Assembly: GCF_030407165.1 (NCBI RefSeq)
Contig: NZ_CP129111.1
Coordinates: 2,790,001 to 2,854,000 of the forward strand
DNA: 64,000 nt
Source of the DNA: Fontisubflavum oceani
GTDB lineage: Bacteria > Pseudomonadota > Alphaproteobacteria > Rhodobacterales > Rhodobacteraceae
Reading direction: 5' to 3'
Part shown: piece by piece, positions 47,518 through 57,818 of the stretch
How the letters are laid out: each line of letters starts with the position of its first letter
Position numbering within the stretch: the stretch's first letter is position 1
Position numbers and translations under genes: made by a program
The notes under the pieces: model-generated
The model's input: the letters and a program-made list of their open reading frames with translations, nothing else
The model's database searches: none
Told to the model about the DNA's origin: nothing

Positions 47518-47886
47518 ATGCTGGGCGCCGCAACCGCAGTAGATTTTGTCAACATGGCCGTTGCCATCCTGACCATTGGTCTGGGCCTGATGGGCTGGCT
47601 CGCGCCGCGCTGGACGATGGATCAGCTCGACATGCGCTCGGGGCCCACCAACATGGCTTATACAGAGGTTTCGGCGGCCTCGGGATGCCTTTTCGTCGGT
47701 CTCGCTGGCGGGGCGCTTTTGCTCAATGAACCGCTCGGCTGGCTGGTGATGGGATTTGCCTATGCCGGCGCCGCGATTGGTCGGATCACCTCGATTTTCC
47801 GCGACAATGCCGCCTCTCGGCAAAGCTGGACCTTCTTTGGTTGCGAGGCTGCTTTGGCCTCCTGGCTGGTCCTGGCCAACATCTGA
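47518..47886 (+). CDS. Small membrane protein (DUF4345-like)
   Basis: A 122-residue protein with four hydrophobic segments (VDFVNMAVAILTIGLGLMGWL, YTEVSAASGCLFVGLAGGALLL-like, WLVMGFAYAGAAIGRI, ALASWLVLANI). It starts behind GGAGGG. The layout resembles DUF4345 membrane proteins, but I cannot be certain. It lies alone between ssrA and sspB on the same strand. Confidence 0.6.
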   Translation: MLGAATAVDFVNMAVAILTIGLGLMGWLAPRWTMDQLDMRSGPTNMAYTEVSAASGCLFVGLAGGALLLNEPLGWLVMGFAYAGAAIGRITSIFRDNAASRQSWTFFGCEAALASWLVLANI

Positions 47887-47962
47887 CGCGGCCCCGCCTC
47901 ACCCGCTTTCATTCCCAAACGAATCTTCTATGGTGTGGGCACTGCCGTCCACCGGGGAAGAC

Positions 47963-48457
47963 ATGTCAGACACACCGCCGGAGTCGATTGCCTATGGCCG
48001 CCTGATGCATCGCGCGATGCGCGGGCTGATTCAAACGGTATTGCAGGATGTGGCCGATCACGGTTTGCCGGGTGAGCACCATTTTTTCATCACCTTCGAC
48101 ACCCAGCATCCAGATGCCGATTTGGCCGCCTGGTTGATGGAGCGCTATCCCGAGGAAATGACCATCGTCATTCAGCATTGGTATGACGGCCTCCAGGTGG
48201 ATGATGACGGGTTCTCGATCACGCTCAATTTCGGCGATAATCCCGAATCCATGCGCGTGCCCTTCGATGCGATCCTCACCTTTGTCGATCCCTCGGTCGA
48301 ATTCGGGTTACGTTTTGAAACCAATGCGAAAAACGACGGGCCGGAAGATGATCCAACCCCACCGGACGGGTCCGAAGAGAGCGACGACGGCGAAGACTCC
48401 GGCGCTGCGCAAGACGCAGAAGTTGTAAGCTTGGATCGGTTCCGGAAAACCCATTGA
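47963..48457 (+). CDS. sspB: SspB-type ClpXP adaptor
   Basis: A 164-residue SspB of the alphaproteobacterial type. The substrate-binding domain reads YGRLMHRAMRGLIQTVL, HHFFITFDTQHPDA and FDAILTFVDPSVEFGL. An acidic linker (DGSEESDDGEDSG) follows and the C-terminus has the short ClpX-binding motif (VVSLDRFRK). It delivers ssrA-tagged proteins to ClpXP. The tmRNA gene that makes those tags is only 0.6 kb upstream. The ATG at 47963 fits the family start; the frame is open further upstream but unrelated. Confidence 0.9.
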   Translation: MSDTPPESIAYGRLMHRAMRGLIQTVLQDVADHGLPGEHHFFITFDTQHPDADLAAWLMERYPEEMTIVIQHWYDGLQVDDDGFSITLNFGDNPESMRVPFDAILTFVDPSVEFGLRFETNAKNDGPEDDPTPPDGSEESDDGEDSGAAQDAEVVSLDRFRKTH

Positions 48458-48550
48458 CGCGTCGCAGGACGCAGCATGACTTGAATTGACCAGGACAGGG
48501 CGTCATAGCCCCCGATATCCAAGGGCTTTAGCACCAAGGACCAGCATAAC

Positions 48551-49129
48551 ATGGCAAGCGATTTCCGACTGTTCATGACCCAGCTTCTGAAACGCCCGCA
48601 TCAGGTCGTGGCCCTGGCCCCCTCTTCCGAAGGTCTGGCCCGAGAGATGGCCGCGCGGGTCGATCCAGCCGCCGGACCGGTGATCGAGCTAGGGGCCGGG
48701 ACCGGCAAAATTACACAGGCGATTTTGGATCGTGGCCTGCCGCCTGAGCACCTGCACTCAATCGAAATGAACCCGGTGTTTTGTGATCGGCTTCAGGTGG
48801 CGTTTCCGGGGTTGAATGTCCATCACATGTCGGCGGGTGATCTTGGCGATTTGCCTCTCGAAAACGCGCAAGCTGTGATCTCTGGCCTGCCGCTGTTGTC
48901 GATGCCCGTGGCCTTGCAACGATCGATCCTGACCGGCACCGTCGCAAAACTCCGCCCGGGCCAAGACTATGTGCAATTCACCTATGGCCCGAAACCGCCC
49001 GTCACCCCGGTGGTACGGGAAGAGCTTGGATTGAGTTGGGAGGTCAGTCGCAAAATCTGGTGGAATATGCCGCCCGCGCGCGTCTACCGCTTTCGCCAAG
49101 CTGAGGCGGCCACCCGCGCGGCGGAGTGA
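48551..49129 (+). CDS. Phospholipid N-methyltransferase-like protein
   Basis: A 192-residue SAM-dependent methyltransferase. It has VALAPSSEGLAREMA at the N-terminus, motif I as VIELGAGTGKITQAIL, and IEMNPVFCDRLQVAFPGL, the arrangement of the rRNA-methylase-like (Sinorhizobium-type) phosphatidylethanolamine methyltransferases. It also has the late ISGLPLLSMP turn. A role in phosphatidylcholine synthesis is inferred from family resemblance. The ATG follows AAGGA. Confidence 0.7.
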   Translation: MASDFRLFMTQLLKRPHQVVALAPSSEGLAREMAARVDPAAGPVIELGAGTGKITQAILDRGLPPEHLHSIEMNPVFCDRLQVAFPGLNVHHMSAGDLGDLPLENAQAVISGLPLLSMPVALQRSILTGTVAKLRPGQDYVQFTYGPKPPVTPVVREELGLSWEVSRKIWWNMPPARVYRFRQAEAATRAAE

Positions 49130-49211
49130 CCGGCTGCGCCATTCTGGCCGTTGCACCCGGCCCGTCCGCCGCGCTATTCCCTCGCTCAACCAAGACCTTA
49201 TGGAGGCCAAG

Positions 49212-50599
<1,388 letters not shown>

Positions 50600-50603
<4 letters not shown>

Positions 50604-50779
50604 GCACGCCGATCAACTTGAACAAAGCCCGCAAAGCCCGCGATATGGCGGCAAAAAAAGCCAATGCGGATGCGAATGCGGTCAAACACGGGCAAAGCAA
50701 AGCGGCTCGGCTGTTGCAGGCCACGCGGGATGAACAAGCGCGCAAATTGCTCGACGGGCATGAGCGGGAAAGCGAATGA
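50600..50779 (+). CDS. DUF4169 small protein
   Basis: A 59-residue very basic protein starting with GTG that overlaps the fumC stop. It reads STPINLNKARKARDMAAKK, then ANAVKHGQSKAAR, then a closing LDGHERE, the DUF4169 pattern. It forms a tight row with fumC and the RHH gene and is likely co-transcribed. The function is unknown. Confidence 0.8.
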
Positions 50780-50994
50780 ACGCCCGGCCCCGGAAACGAT
50801 CTTTGACGTTGCGGGGCCACCGCACCTCCGTCTCGTTGGAAGATGCCTTTTGGCAGGAATTCCAACGCATCGCGACGGAGCGCGACATGTCGGTGAATGA
50901 ACTGGCCGCTGAGGTTGATGAGGCACGGGGACTGGAGAGCGGGCTGGCCTCTGCGATCCGTGTCTATGTGCTCCATCACGTAACCGGACGTTAA
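50776..50994 (+). CDS. Ribbon-helix-helix protein
   Basis: A 72-residue protein with a basic N-terminus, then SLTLRGHRTSVSLEDAFWQ (ribbon strand and first helix) and FQRIATERDMSVNELAAEV (second helix), as in RHH_4-type proteins. It overlaps the DUF4169 gene by 4 bp. RHH proteins bind DNA as dimers, but no target is known. The fumC-DUF4169-RHH order is common in Rhodobacterales as I recall it. Confidence 0.78.
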   Translation: MNARPRKRSLTLRGHRTSVSLEDAFWQEFQRIATERDMSVNELAAEVDEARGLESGLASAIRVYVLHHVTGR

Positions 50995-51019
50995 CCACGA
51001 TCAGCATAGCCTGCGCGAT

Positions 51020-51211
51020 ATGAGACAGGACCCCGCCCTTCTTTCCGCCGATCACTGGATGTCGCATCTTTTTGGGTCCAAAGCCGCCCGTGATGGTTTG
51101 GTGATCCGGCGCAGCGTGCGAGATATCGACCGCTATGTGGGTCGGGAGGCCTTCATTCGAGAGTTGAAACGGGCGGGTATCGGGCGGTCGAAAACGCTGG
51201 CCAAATGGTGA
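51020..51211 (+). CDS. Small uncharacterised protein
   Basis: A 63-residue protein I cannot assign. It contains VIRRSVRDIDRYVGREAFIR followed by ELKRAGIGR, resembling short alphaproteobacterial proteins with a V-R-R-S...V-G-R-x-x-F core. It lies 25 bp after the RHH gene and is followed by a twin hairpin element. It may be the last gene of the fumC row. Confidence 0.5.
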   Translation: MRQDPALLSADHWMSHLFGSKAARDGLVIRRSVRDIDRYVGREAFIRELKRAGIGRSKTLAKW

Positions 51212-51251
51212 TCTTCTGCAACCAAGCGCCTGTCCGCATCGTGCGGTGAGC

Positions 51252-51295
51252 CGTTTTCTTGCAAGAAAACGAGCCGGAATTTTGCAAAATTCCGG
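51252..51295. repeat. Twin perfect palindromes, copy 2
   Basis: CGTTTTCTTGCAAGAAAACG at 51252-51271 is a perfect 20-base palindrome. It is followed at 51274-51295 by a perfect 22-base palindrome of the form CCGGAATTTT-GC-AAAATTCCGG. The element fills the gap between the convergent small-protein gene and the P450 gene, and its last base touches the P450 stop codon. A bidirectional terminator is likely. Confidence 0.8.
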
Positions 51296-52639
51296 TTACC
51301 CTCGCGGACGGACGCGCAGCCAAATCCCATCTTTCGCTCGGACAGTGAGATAGGCTACCGGCACAGGATCGCGCCCCTCCATCCGTTCGAACCGAAACGC
51401 CTTGACCAACATCGACAGCAAAAGCGGCCCCTCAACCATCGCAAAACCTGCCCCCGTACACACCCGGCTGCCTGCAGAGAAGGGAATATAGGCCTCGCGC
51501 ATACATGTTTTGCCATTCTCGGTCTGCCAACGGGCCGGATCGAACCCGTCGGGATTGTCCCAAAGACGCTCATGACGCTGCAGATGCCAAGGCGAGATGA
51601 CCATCTGGCTCCCTTTGCGGATCGACCGATCCCGAAACGTCTCAGGGCAGGCGTTTTCGCGGACCATCATCGGCACCGGCGGATAGAGCCGCAATGCCTC
51701 CCGAAACACATCCCGGCTGAGCTTCAGCTTCGACATAACTGAGAAATCTGGGCCGTCCAAAATCGCGGCTTCCTCGGCGACGCGCTCCTGCCAATCCGGG
51801 AACATCGCCAAAAGAAACAAGGTCCACCCCAAGGCACTGGCGCTCGTCTCATGACCCGCCAAAAAGAAGATCGCCACCTGATCCACCATCTCCTCGGTCG
51901 AGAAGGTCTCGCTGGTCTGTGGATCTGCCGTGGTCATGATTTTAGTTGCAAGATCGTCCGGCGCTCTGCCTACTTTGATCTCCTCCATTCGGTCCGCCGT
52001 CAGCCGGGTGATCAGCCCGCGGATCACGCGCGCCGATGCCTTTGTCTGCGCCCGATGCCCACGCGGCATCCAGCGTGGCAGAGGCAGAAACGCGGCGGCG
52101 TTTAAGATCGGTTGCGTCCTCTGATAGGTGCGAAACTCGTCAAACACCTGAGCGGCAATCTCATTCTCAATCGGGATCGAGAAAAGCGTGCGGAAAATCA
52201 CATCTGCCGCCGCGTGGCTCATCTCTGGCTCGACATCCACGACGCCGTCTCCCATCCGCGCCACGGCGGCCTCGCCTGCCGCCCACATGGCCGGGAACGT
52301 GTCACGCAACCGTCCGCCTTCGAAAGCCGGGTCGATGATCCGGCGCTGCCGCTTCCAGGTCTCGCCATTGGTCAGGAAGACCGAGTTTCCGAGAAGCGGG
52401 CGCAGCCCTTCGCCAATCCGATCCGATTTCGGAAAATCATCGGGGCGTTCCTTCAGAACCGTTTGCACCAAGGAGGGCTGGTTCAGCAGGTAAGACCGGA
52501 AGAACGGCGTCCGCAACTCGGCCATCCAGGCCCGATAGAGACGCTGAGGCTGCGCCGAAAGAATGTCACGCCGGAACAGCTTGAGGTACCGCAGAAGAGA
52601 CACCCGATCCGGGCGCGCGGCCGGTTTGGGCGGGATCAT
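51296..52639 (-). CDS. Cytochrome P450
   Basis: A 447-residue P450 without a membrane anchor. It shows the I-helix motif FFLAGHETSASALGW, the K-helix EALRLYPP (E-x-x-R), and the heme loop PFSAGSRVCTGAGFA, with the cysteine ligand and one change from the usual F-G-x-G: a serine-alanine start. Substrate unknown; related P450s hydroxylate fatty acids or terpenoids. It overlaps the upstream hydrolase gene by 4 bp and probably shares its transcript. A ferredoxin gene is not seen nearby. Confidence 0.9.
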   Translation of the reverse strand: MIPPKPAARPDRVSLLRYLKLFRRDILSAQPQRLYRAWMAELRTPFFRSYLLNQPSLVQTVLKERPDDFPKSDRIGEGLRPLLGNSVFLTNGETWKRQRRIIDPAFEGGRLRDTFPAMWAAGEAAVARMGDGVVDVEPEMSHAAADVIFRTLFSIPIENEIAAQVFDEFRTYQRTQPILNAAAFLPLPRWMPRGHRAQTKASARVIRGLITRLTADRMEEIKVGRAPDDLATKIMTTADPQTSETFSTEEMVDQVAIFFLAGHETSASALGWTLFLLAMFPDWQERVAEEAAILDGPDFSVMSKLKLSRDVFREALRLYPPVPMMVRENACPETFRDRSIRKGSQMVISPWHLQRHERLWDNPDGFDPARWQTENGKTCMREAYIPFSAGSRVCTGAGFAMVEGPLLLSMLVKAFRFERMEGRDPVPVAYLTVRAKDGIWLRVRPRG

Positions 52640-53871
52640 GCGGCCATACTCGTATAGCGATTCACCGGACGTTCGATCCGGCTTTTCGAAGGCGCCCGGT
52701 CGGCGAACCGGCTTTGCAGGCTCAACGGGCCCGCCGTGATGCGAAAATAGTCGTAATCGCCCGGCTGATCGAAGGCATTGAGATACTGGAAATGCAGCTC
52801 AAAAAGCCGCCAGCGCAGCGCCTTCCACTTCTCTGGGCTCAGCGTTTGGGTGAAGGCCGCCGAAATGACAAGCGGCCAGCGCTTGCCCTCCGGCGCGACG
52901 CCGGTCACCGAAACCGGATCGCAAAGCGCGAAGGCACAGCCATCGCCGGGGGCCGTCACATCGACCCAAGTGATCTCGTCCCGGCTGCTCAGAAACGCCA
53001 AATCCGCGCGCAGCCGATCCGCTTTCGGCAGGAAAGACACCATCGGCACCACTTGGCCGAGGGTCAGAAGCGCCAGGCGCGGCCCATCCGCTGGAATCCG
53101 GCCGGCGCGGATCAAATCAGACAGGATCGAGACCGCGATATACGCGCCCGAGGAGTGGCCAACGATCAGCACCTCGTCCACATCCGCCTGCAAGGCCGCC
53201 GCGATCTGATCTGCGGCCTCACGCATCCGGTCCTCCTGCTCTGGCGGATACGCCCCACAATAGCGCGCCGAAAACGCGTAATCATGCATCAGGTAATAGG
53301 CCAGAAACCGTCCATCTTGTCGTCGGAACAGATCCAAGACGGCCCAGACCATGACCAACCCCAGAACCAAGCCGAAGAAGGACAGGGGAATACCAAGGAT
53401 CCGATGCCCCATCCATTCGACCACGAAGGCGACTACGACCCCGACAGCAAGCGCCGCAAGCAACTGACCCAACAGGAACACCACCGGGTAAAGCGCCGCA
53501 ATCACTGGCCCTTTGCGAAGCGTCATCAGGCGAAACAGCGCCCCCGACCATATGTAGATCCAAGCCGTGCGAAAAAGCTGGCCATAGGTCGCGAGAATAC
53601 CGTGGCTCATCGAGTCCCGCACGATATCGGACCAGTACATCACTTCGATATCGGTCTCGACCGCCGCCCCCTCCATCTCGGCGCTGACATGCCAGCCGAA
53701 TTTGCCTCTGGTCTGTTTTGGGCCAAGGGCGATGTCATAGCCAGAAATCGCCGCCTGCGCCGCCGCTTCGCGCCGGTAACGCTCGCGATATTTGCGCGGC
53801 GGCACCGGGTCGTAGCCGGGGATATACATTACCCGGCGGCGGTGAACCTCTTGACCTGGGGTATCCGTCAT
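52636..53871 (-). CDS. Membrane-bound alpha/beta hydrolase-like protein
   Basis: About 411 residues. The N-terminal part has VMYIPGYDPVPPRKYRERY. Two hydrophobic helices lie in the middle (about 125-190; LLAALAVGVVVAFVVEW, FGLVLGLVMVWAVLDLF). The C-terminal part has a nucleophile elbow VLIVGHSSGAYIA and a late FELHFQYLNAF. This suggests a serine hydrolase or lipase-like enzyme anchored in the membrane. Substrate unknown. The 4-bp overlap with the P450 gene implies a joint pathway, perhaps on lipids. Confidence 0.7.
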   Translation of the reverse strand: MTDTPGQEVHRRRVMYIPGYDPVPPRKYRERYRREAAAQAAISGYDIALGPKQTRGKFGWHVSAEMEGAAVETDIEVMYWSDIVRDSMSHGILATYGQLFRTAWIYIWSGALFRLMTLRKGPVIAALYPVVFLLGQLLAALAVGVVVAFVVEWMGHRILGIPLSFFGLVLGLVMVWAVLDLFRRQDGRFLAYYLMHDYAFSARYCGAYPPEQEDRMREAADQIAAALQADVDEVLIVGHSSGAYIAVSILSDLIRAGRIPADGPRLALLTLGQVVPMVSFLPKADRLRADLAFLSSRDEITWVDVTAPGDGCAFALCDPVSVTGVAPEGKRWPLVISAAFTQTLSPEKWKALRWRLFELHFQYLNAFDQPGDYDYFRITAGPLSLQSRFADRAPSKSRIERPVNRYTSMAA

Positions 53872-53912
53872 CTGCCCAATCACACGATCGATTTGGGCAA
53901 GCCTATGGCAAT

Positions 53913-54665
53913 TCAGCCCAGAAGGCCAAGGGCCGGGAATGTTTCAAGCAACCAAAACGCAAAGGCAGAAAACGCCCCGGTCATCAGTGCGACACCGACC
54001 CCAACCAGCAACAGGCCCATCACGCGCTCAATGGTTTTCATATGCCGTTTCAGCCGCGTCATCAGCCCCATGGCGCGTTCTATGAACGCGGCGGCCAACA
54101 GGAATGGCAGTCCCAAGCCGATCGCATAGACCCCAAGCAGCGCTGTCCCACGCTGGACGCTCGATTCCGTTGCCGCGATGGACAGGATCGCGCCCAGTTG
54201 CGGCCCAATGCACGGGGTCCAGCCAAAGGCAAAGGCGAGCCCCAAGATATAAGCGCCAAAGCTCGATCCACCCCGGTCGCCTGCATCCATTCGGGCCTCG
54301 CGGTCGAGGATTGGGATGCGGAAGAGGCCAAGGAAATGCAGGCCGAAAACGATAATCACGGCACCTGAGATTTGCGCCAGAAGAACCTGATTCTGAAGAA
54401 AGAATTGCCCAAAGACAGAGGCGGTGAAGCCAAGGAACAGGAACACCGTCGACAGCCCGAGAACGAAGAACAGCGCGGCCAGAACGGCCTTGCGCCGCGC
54501 AGCGCCCGCAACCGCCATATCATTCATCGAAATACCACCCATATAGGCGAGATAAGGTGGCACAATCGGCAAAACACAGGGGCTGAGAAAGCTCAGCACA
54601 CCGGCGGTCAGCGCGACAAGCATCGCCGGCAAAAGCGACGCGTCAAACAGGTCAATCCCAAACAT
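53913..54665 (-). CDS. ccdA: Cytochrome c biogenesis protein CcdA
   Basis: A 250-residue membrane protein with six helices. The redox cysteines are in LSFLSPCVLPIVPPYL and FGWTPCIGPQLGAIL, the CcdA hallmark. It carries electrons from thioredoxin to the periplasmic thiol system for cytochrome c maturation. The length is normal. It is divergent from tusA. Confidence 0.92.
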   Translation of the reverse strand: MFGIDLFDASLLPAMLVALTAGVLSFLSPCVLPIVPPYLAYMGGISMNDMAVAGAARRKAVLAALFFVLGLSTVFLFLGFTASVFGQFFLQNQVLLAQISGAVIIVFGLHFLGLFRIPILDREARMDAGDRGGSSFGAYILGLAFAFGWTPCIGPQLGAILSIAATESSVQRGTALLGVYAIGLGLPFLLAAAFIERAMGLMTRLKRHMKTIERVMGLLLVGVGVALMTGAFSAFAFWLLETFPALGLLG

Positions 54666-54758
54666 GTCTCTTCCCTACCTCGGCAGATCGGAAAGGTCAC
54701 GTGGCCAACGGTCACATATCCGTGGACAGGACCGCGCGCCCGGCTTATGTCGCCGGGG

Positions 54759-54986
54759 ATGGACTTTGATCTGGATATCGATGCGCGCGGCTTGCTCTGC
54801 CCCTTACCGGTTCTGCGGCTCCGCAAACGTATGGGCGGCCTTGAAAGCGGTCAGATCGCGCGGCTCTTGGCCGATGACCCTGCGGCACATGTGGATGTGC
54901 CGCATTTCTGTGCCGAACAGGGGCATGGGTTTCTGGGGAGTGAAGAGATAGAGGACGGCACCGCCTATTTGGTCCGCAAGGGCTGA
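54759..54986 (+). CDS. tusA: TusA/SirA-type sulfur carrier
   Basis: A 75-residue protein with the TusA motif LDIDARGLLCPLPVLRLRK, where the CP cysteine carries persulfide, and a closing DVPHFCAEQGH. It moves sulfur for tRNA thiolation or other uses. The ATG at 54759 matches the family start; an ATG at 54747 would add four residues. It is divergent from ccdA, so sulfur and thiol chemistry meet here. Confidence 0.87.
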   Translation: MDFDLDIDARGLLCPLPVLRLRKRMGGLESGQIARLLADDPAAHVDVPHFCAEQGHGFLGSEEIEDGTAYLVRKG

Positions 54987-54997
54987 GACCGGGGCCC

Positions 54998-55037
54998 GGA
55001 AAACATGCGTTTTCCGCGCGGAATTTTGAAAATTCCG
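54998..55037. repeat. Twin hairpin element, copy 3
   Basis: GGAAAAC-AT-GC-GTTTTCC-type hairpin at 54998-55015 and CGGAATTTT-G-AAAATTCCG at 55019-55037. It lies between the convergent tusA and potA stops, as copy 2 lies between two convergent genes. It is the third member of the same palindrome family. Confidence 0.75.
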
Positions 55038-55045
55038 GGCCGCAC

Positions 55046-56140
55046 TCAGCCGAACAGCACCATCGCCCGCGCATCCCAGGCCAAATCGGCCCGATCTCCG
55101 CGCTCCAACACCCGGCGTCCGGGCATGTTCCGCATCGACACCGATACCGTGTTCGGCGCCCCATCCAATCGCACATCGTAATAGGTCATATCGCCGTAAT
55201 AGGTGTGTTCTTCGACCACGCCCTGCGCCACGCGATCTGCGCTTTGGCCGTCAAAGAGCAGCGTCAGACTCTCGGGACGCAGGCCGATGCTGGCCTCGCT
55301 GCCAATCCCTGCGGGGCATTGGTCGGGCGCCAAGGCCGCGCGCCCCAAGCCCGGCACCTCGACCTCAACCGTCGCGCCGCCCGAGTCGATCACGCGGGCG
55401 GGCAAGAAATTCATCATACCGATGAACTCTCCCACACGCCGGTTGGTTGGACGGCGGTAAAGCGCCTGCGGCGGTGCCAATTGCGCGATCTCCCCTTCGA
55501 ACATCACCGCAATCCGGTCGGACATGATCAGCGCCTCTTCCTGATCATGGGTCACCAAAATGAAGGTGATCCCAACCTGCCGCTGCAACCGGCGAAGCTC
55601 GGTCTGCATCTGCTCGCGCATCTTTTTATCCAAGGCCGAAAGCGGCTCATCCAACAAAAGCACCTTGGGCTTCAGGATCAGCGCGCGGGCCAGCGCCACC
55701 CGTTGCCGTTGTCCGCCGGAGAGCGCATGAGCCGCCCGGCTGCCAAAGCCGCCGAGCCCAACCATCTCCAAAGCCTCCCCCACGGCGGTTTGTTTTTCAG
55801 AACCACTCATGCCTGATTTCCGCAGGCCAAAACCGACATTCTCCGCCACGCTCAAATGCGGGAAGATCGCGTAGCTCTGAAACACCATATTCGTAGGACG
55901 TTTATTCGGCGGCACGCCTTCCACATCACGGCCATCCAGCAAAATCCGCCCGCTCGAGATATCCTCAAACCCGGCAATTGCGCGCAGCAATGTGGTCTTG
56001 CCACAGCCCGACGGCCCGAGCAGCGAGAAGAACTCGCCCTGCCCGATCTCTGCGTCGATGCCGCGAAGCGCATGGTACTCGCCATAAAATTTATGCACGC
56101 CCTGAAGCGCGATGATCGGCTCTTGGTTGGTGTCCTTCAC
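55046..56140 (-). CDS. potA: Polyamine-type ABC transporter ATPase
   Basis: A 364-residue ATPase. The Walker A is LLGPSGCGKTTLLRAIAG, the signature HALSGGQRQRVALARAL, the Walker B VLLLDEPLSALD and the switch VTHDQEEAL. A TOBE domain follows (about 270-360; IGLRPESLTL). The sequence is close to PotA/PotG-type importers for spermidine or putrescine. It overlaps potC by 4 bp and lies downstream of potB and potC. A binding protein is not adjacent. Confidence 0.9.
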   Translation of the reverse strand: MKDTNQEPIIALQGVHKFYGEYHALRGIDAEIGQGEFFSLLGPSGCGKTTLLRAIAGFEDISSGRILLDGRDVEGVPPNKRPTNMVFQSYAIFPHLSVAENVGFGLRKSGMSGSEKQTAVGEALEMVGLGGFGSRAAHALSGGQRQRVALARALILKPKVLLLDEPLSALDKKMREQMQTELRRLQRQVGITFILVTHDQEEALIMSDRIAVMFEGEIAQLAPPQALYRRPTNRRVGEFIGMMNFLPARVIDSGGATVEVEVPGLGRAALAPDQCPAGIGSEASIGLRPESLTLLFDGQSADRVAQGVVEEHTYYGDMTYYDVRLDGAPNTVSVSMRNMPGRRVLERGDRADLAWDARAMVLFG

Positions 56141-56937
56141 AAGAACCCTCCGGTGTCTCTAAGGCCGGCCCGGCGCAAGCCCCGGCGGCGGAAATACTCA
56201 GCGGTGATCAGAAGCATGATCGACAGCACGACAAGGATCGTCCCAAGCGCCATGATCACCGGCAACCGGCCCGGAAAGCGCATTTGCCCCCAGAGATAGA
56301 CCGGCAAGGTCGGCTCATTGCCCGAGAGGAAAAACGCAATGATGAACTCGTCGAGCGAGATCGTGAAACAGATCAGAAGCGAGGCGATGATCCCCGGCAT
56401 CACCAGCGGCAGCGTGACCAGCCGGAAGGTCGAGAGCGGCGTCTCGCCCAAATCCACCGCGGCCTCTTCAAGGCTCTGATCCATATTGGCAAAGCTGCCG
56501 TTCAGGATCGCGATGGCGAAAGGCGTGCAAATCAACACATGGCCCGCAATCACCGTCCAGATCGACGGGGTCAGGCCGATTTGTAGCATCGCGACCAGAA
56601 GGGACACCGCGACAATGATCTCGGGCAGAACCAAGGGCAGCATGATGAAGCCCAATATGCCACCTTTGGCCGGAAACACATGCCGGTTGCCCGCCCGCGC
56701 AGCGAACAGGCCGAAGCAGGTGGCCAAGATCGCCGTTGTGACCGCGATGAAGATCGAGTTGACCGTCGCATCATGCAGCGCTTCGGTTCGCGTCAGCTCG
56801 ATAAACCAATCGAAGGTGAAGCCTTGCAGCGGAAAGGCGATGATCGTGCCATCGTTGAAGGCGAAGAGCGGCAGGAGCACAATTGGCGCATATAGGAAGA
56901 CTAAATAGGCCACCGCATATATCCGCAGGCCCTTCAT
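56137..56937 (-). CDS. potC: Polyamine-type ABC transporter permease (PotC-like)
   Basis: A 266-residue inner-membrane permease with six helices and the ABC permease loop EEAAVDLGETPLSTFRLVTLP, followed by MPGIIASLLICFTISLDEFII. The ATG at 56937 begins MKGLRIYAVAYLVFLYAP; an open frame further upstream belongs to the potB region. It overlaps potB by 4 bp. Confidence 0.88.
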   Translation of the reverse strand: MKGLRIYAVAYLVFLYAPIVLLPLFAFNDGTIIAFPLQGFTFDWFIELTRTEALHDATVNSIFIAVTTAILATCFGLFAARAGNRHVFPAKGGILGFIMLPLVLPEIIVAVSLLVAMLQIGLTPSIWTVIAGHVLICTPFAIAILNGSFANMDQSLEEAAVDLGETPLSTFRLVTLPLVMPGIIASLLICFTISLDEFIIAFFLSGNEPTLPVYLWGQMRFPGRLPVIMALGTILVVLSIMLLITAEYFRRRGLRRAGLRDTGGFL

Positions 56938-57818
56938 CTGCTGCGGGTCCAGCGGCGGGTGACGAAAATCAGCGCAAGCGCAATGAAGGTCACACTGACC
57001 ATCGCGATCACTGCCAAAGTCGCCCCAAGCGGCGCGTTGTTCAGCCGCATGAACTGCACCTGGATCATGTTGGCGATCATCGTGCCATCCGATCCGCCGA
57101 CCAGGCGCGGCGTGACATAATCCCCAATTGTCGGAATGAACACGATCAGGATCGCCGCCAGAACGCCCGGCATCGCCAGCGGCAAGGTCACGCGCAGAAA
57201 GGTCATCACCCGGCTTTCGCCTAAATCCCGCGCGGCCTCCAGCAGGCTCCGATCGATCTTCTCCAGGCTCACGAAAATCGGCAGGATCGCGAAGGGAGCG
57301 AATGCGTGGGCGAGCGTGATCACCACCGCATTGGCATTGTAGAGAATCCAACTCAGTGGTTCATCGATGAGCCCCAAGCCAACCAAACTGCCATTCACCG
57401 GCCCGTCAAAGGCCAGGATCACGCGCCACAGGAACACGCGGATCAGATAGCTGGTCCAAAACGGGATGGTGATCAGAAAGAGCCACAGCGATTTGCGGTC
57501 GGGCCGGACGTAAAAGCTGACAAAATAGGCAATCGGGAAGGCCAAAAGCACGGTCACAATCGTCACGGCGCCCGCGATGCGAAGCGAGCGGAACAACAGC
57601 TCGGAATAAAGCGGATCGGTCAGCGCTTCGCGGTAATTGTCGAGGGTGAAGCTCCGGTCGATGGTCAGGAAATCCTGGGTCCAGAAGCTAAAGAGAAAGA
57701 TCGTGCCAAGCGGCGCCGCCAGCAGCAAAAGCGCATAGATCAGCGGCGGGCTGACCAGGCCCAAGCCCCGCGCCGCATCCGTTCGTAAGGCCTTGCGCAG
57801 CCTCGCGCCCTGGCTCAT
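56934..57818 (-). CDS. potB: Polyamine-type ABC transporter permease (PotB-like)
   Basis: A 294-residue permease with six helices and the loop LLEAARDLGESRVMTFLRVTLPLAMPG. The ATG at 57818 has GGAGAGG just upstream; a GTG at 57836 is another option. With PotC and PotA it forms the importer core. The first gene of the transporter operon. Confidence 0.88.
   Translation of the reverse strand: MSQGARLRKALRTDAARGLGLVSPPLIYALLLLAAPLGTIFLFSFWTQDFLTIDRSFTLDNYREALTDPLYSELLFRSLRIAGAVTIVTVLLAFPIAYFVSFYVRPDRKSLWLFLITIPFWTSYLIRVFLWRVILAFDGPVNGSLVGLGLIDEPLSWILYNANAVVITLAHAFAPFAILPIFVSLEKIDRSLLEAARDLGESRVMTFLRVTLPLAMPGVLAAILIVFIPTIGDYVTPRLVGGSDGTMIANMIQVQFMRLNNAPLGATLAVIAMVSVTFIALALIFVTRRWTRSR

Noticed and set aside
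52714..54129. 471-codon plus-strand reading frame
   Set aside because: Antisense to the membrane hydrolase and ccdA; rich in Arg, His and Gln as expected from a shadow frame.
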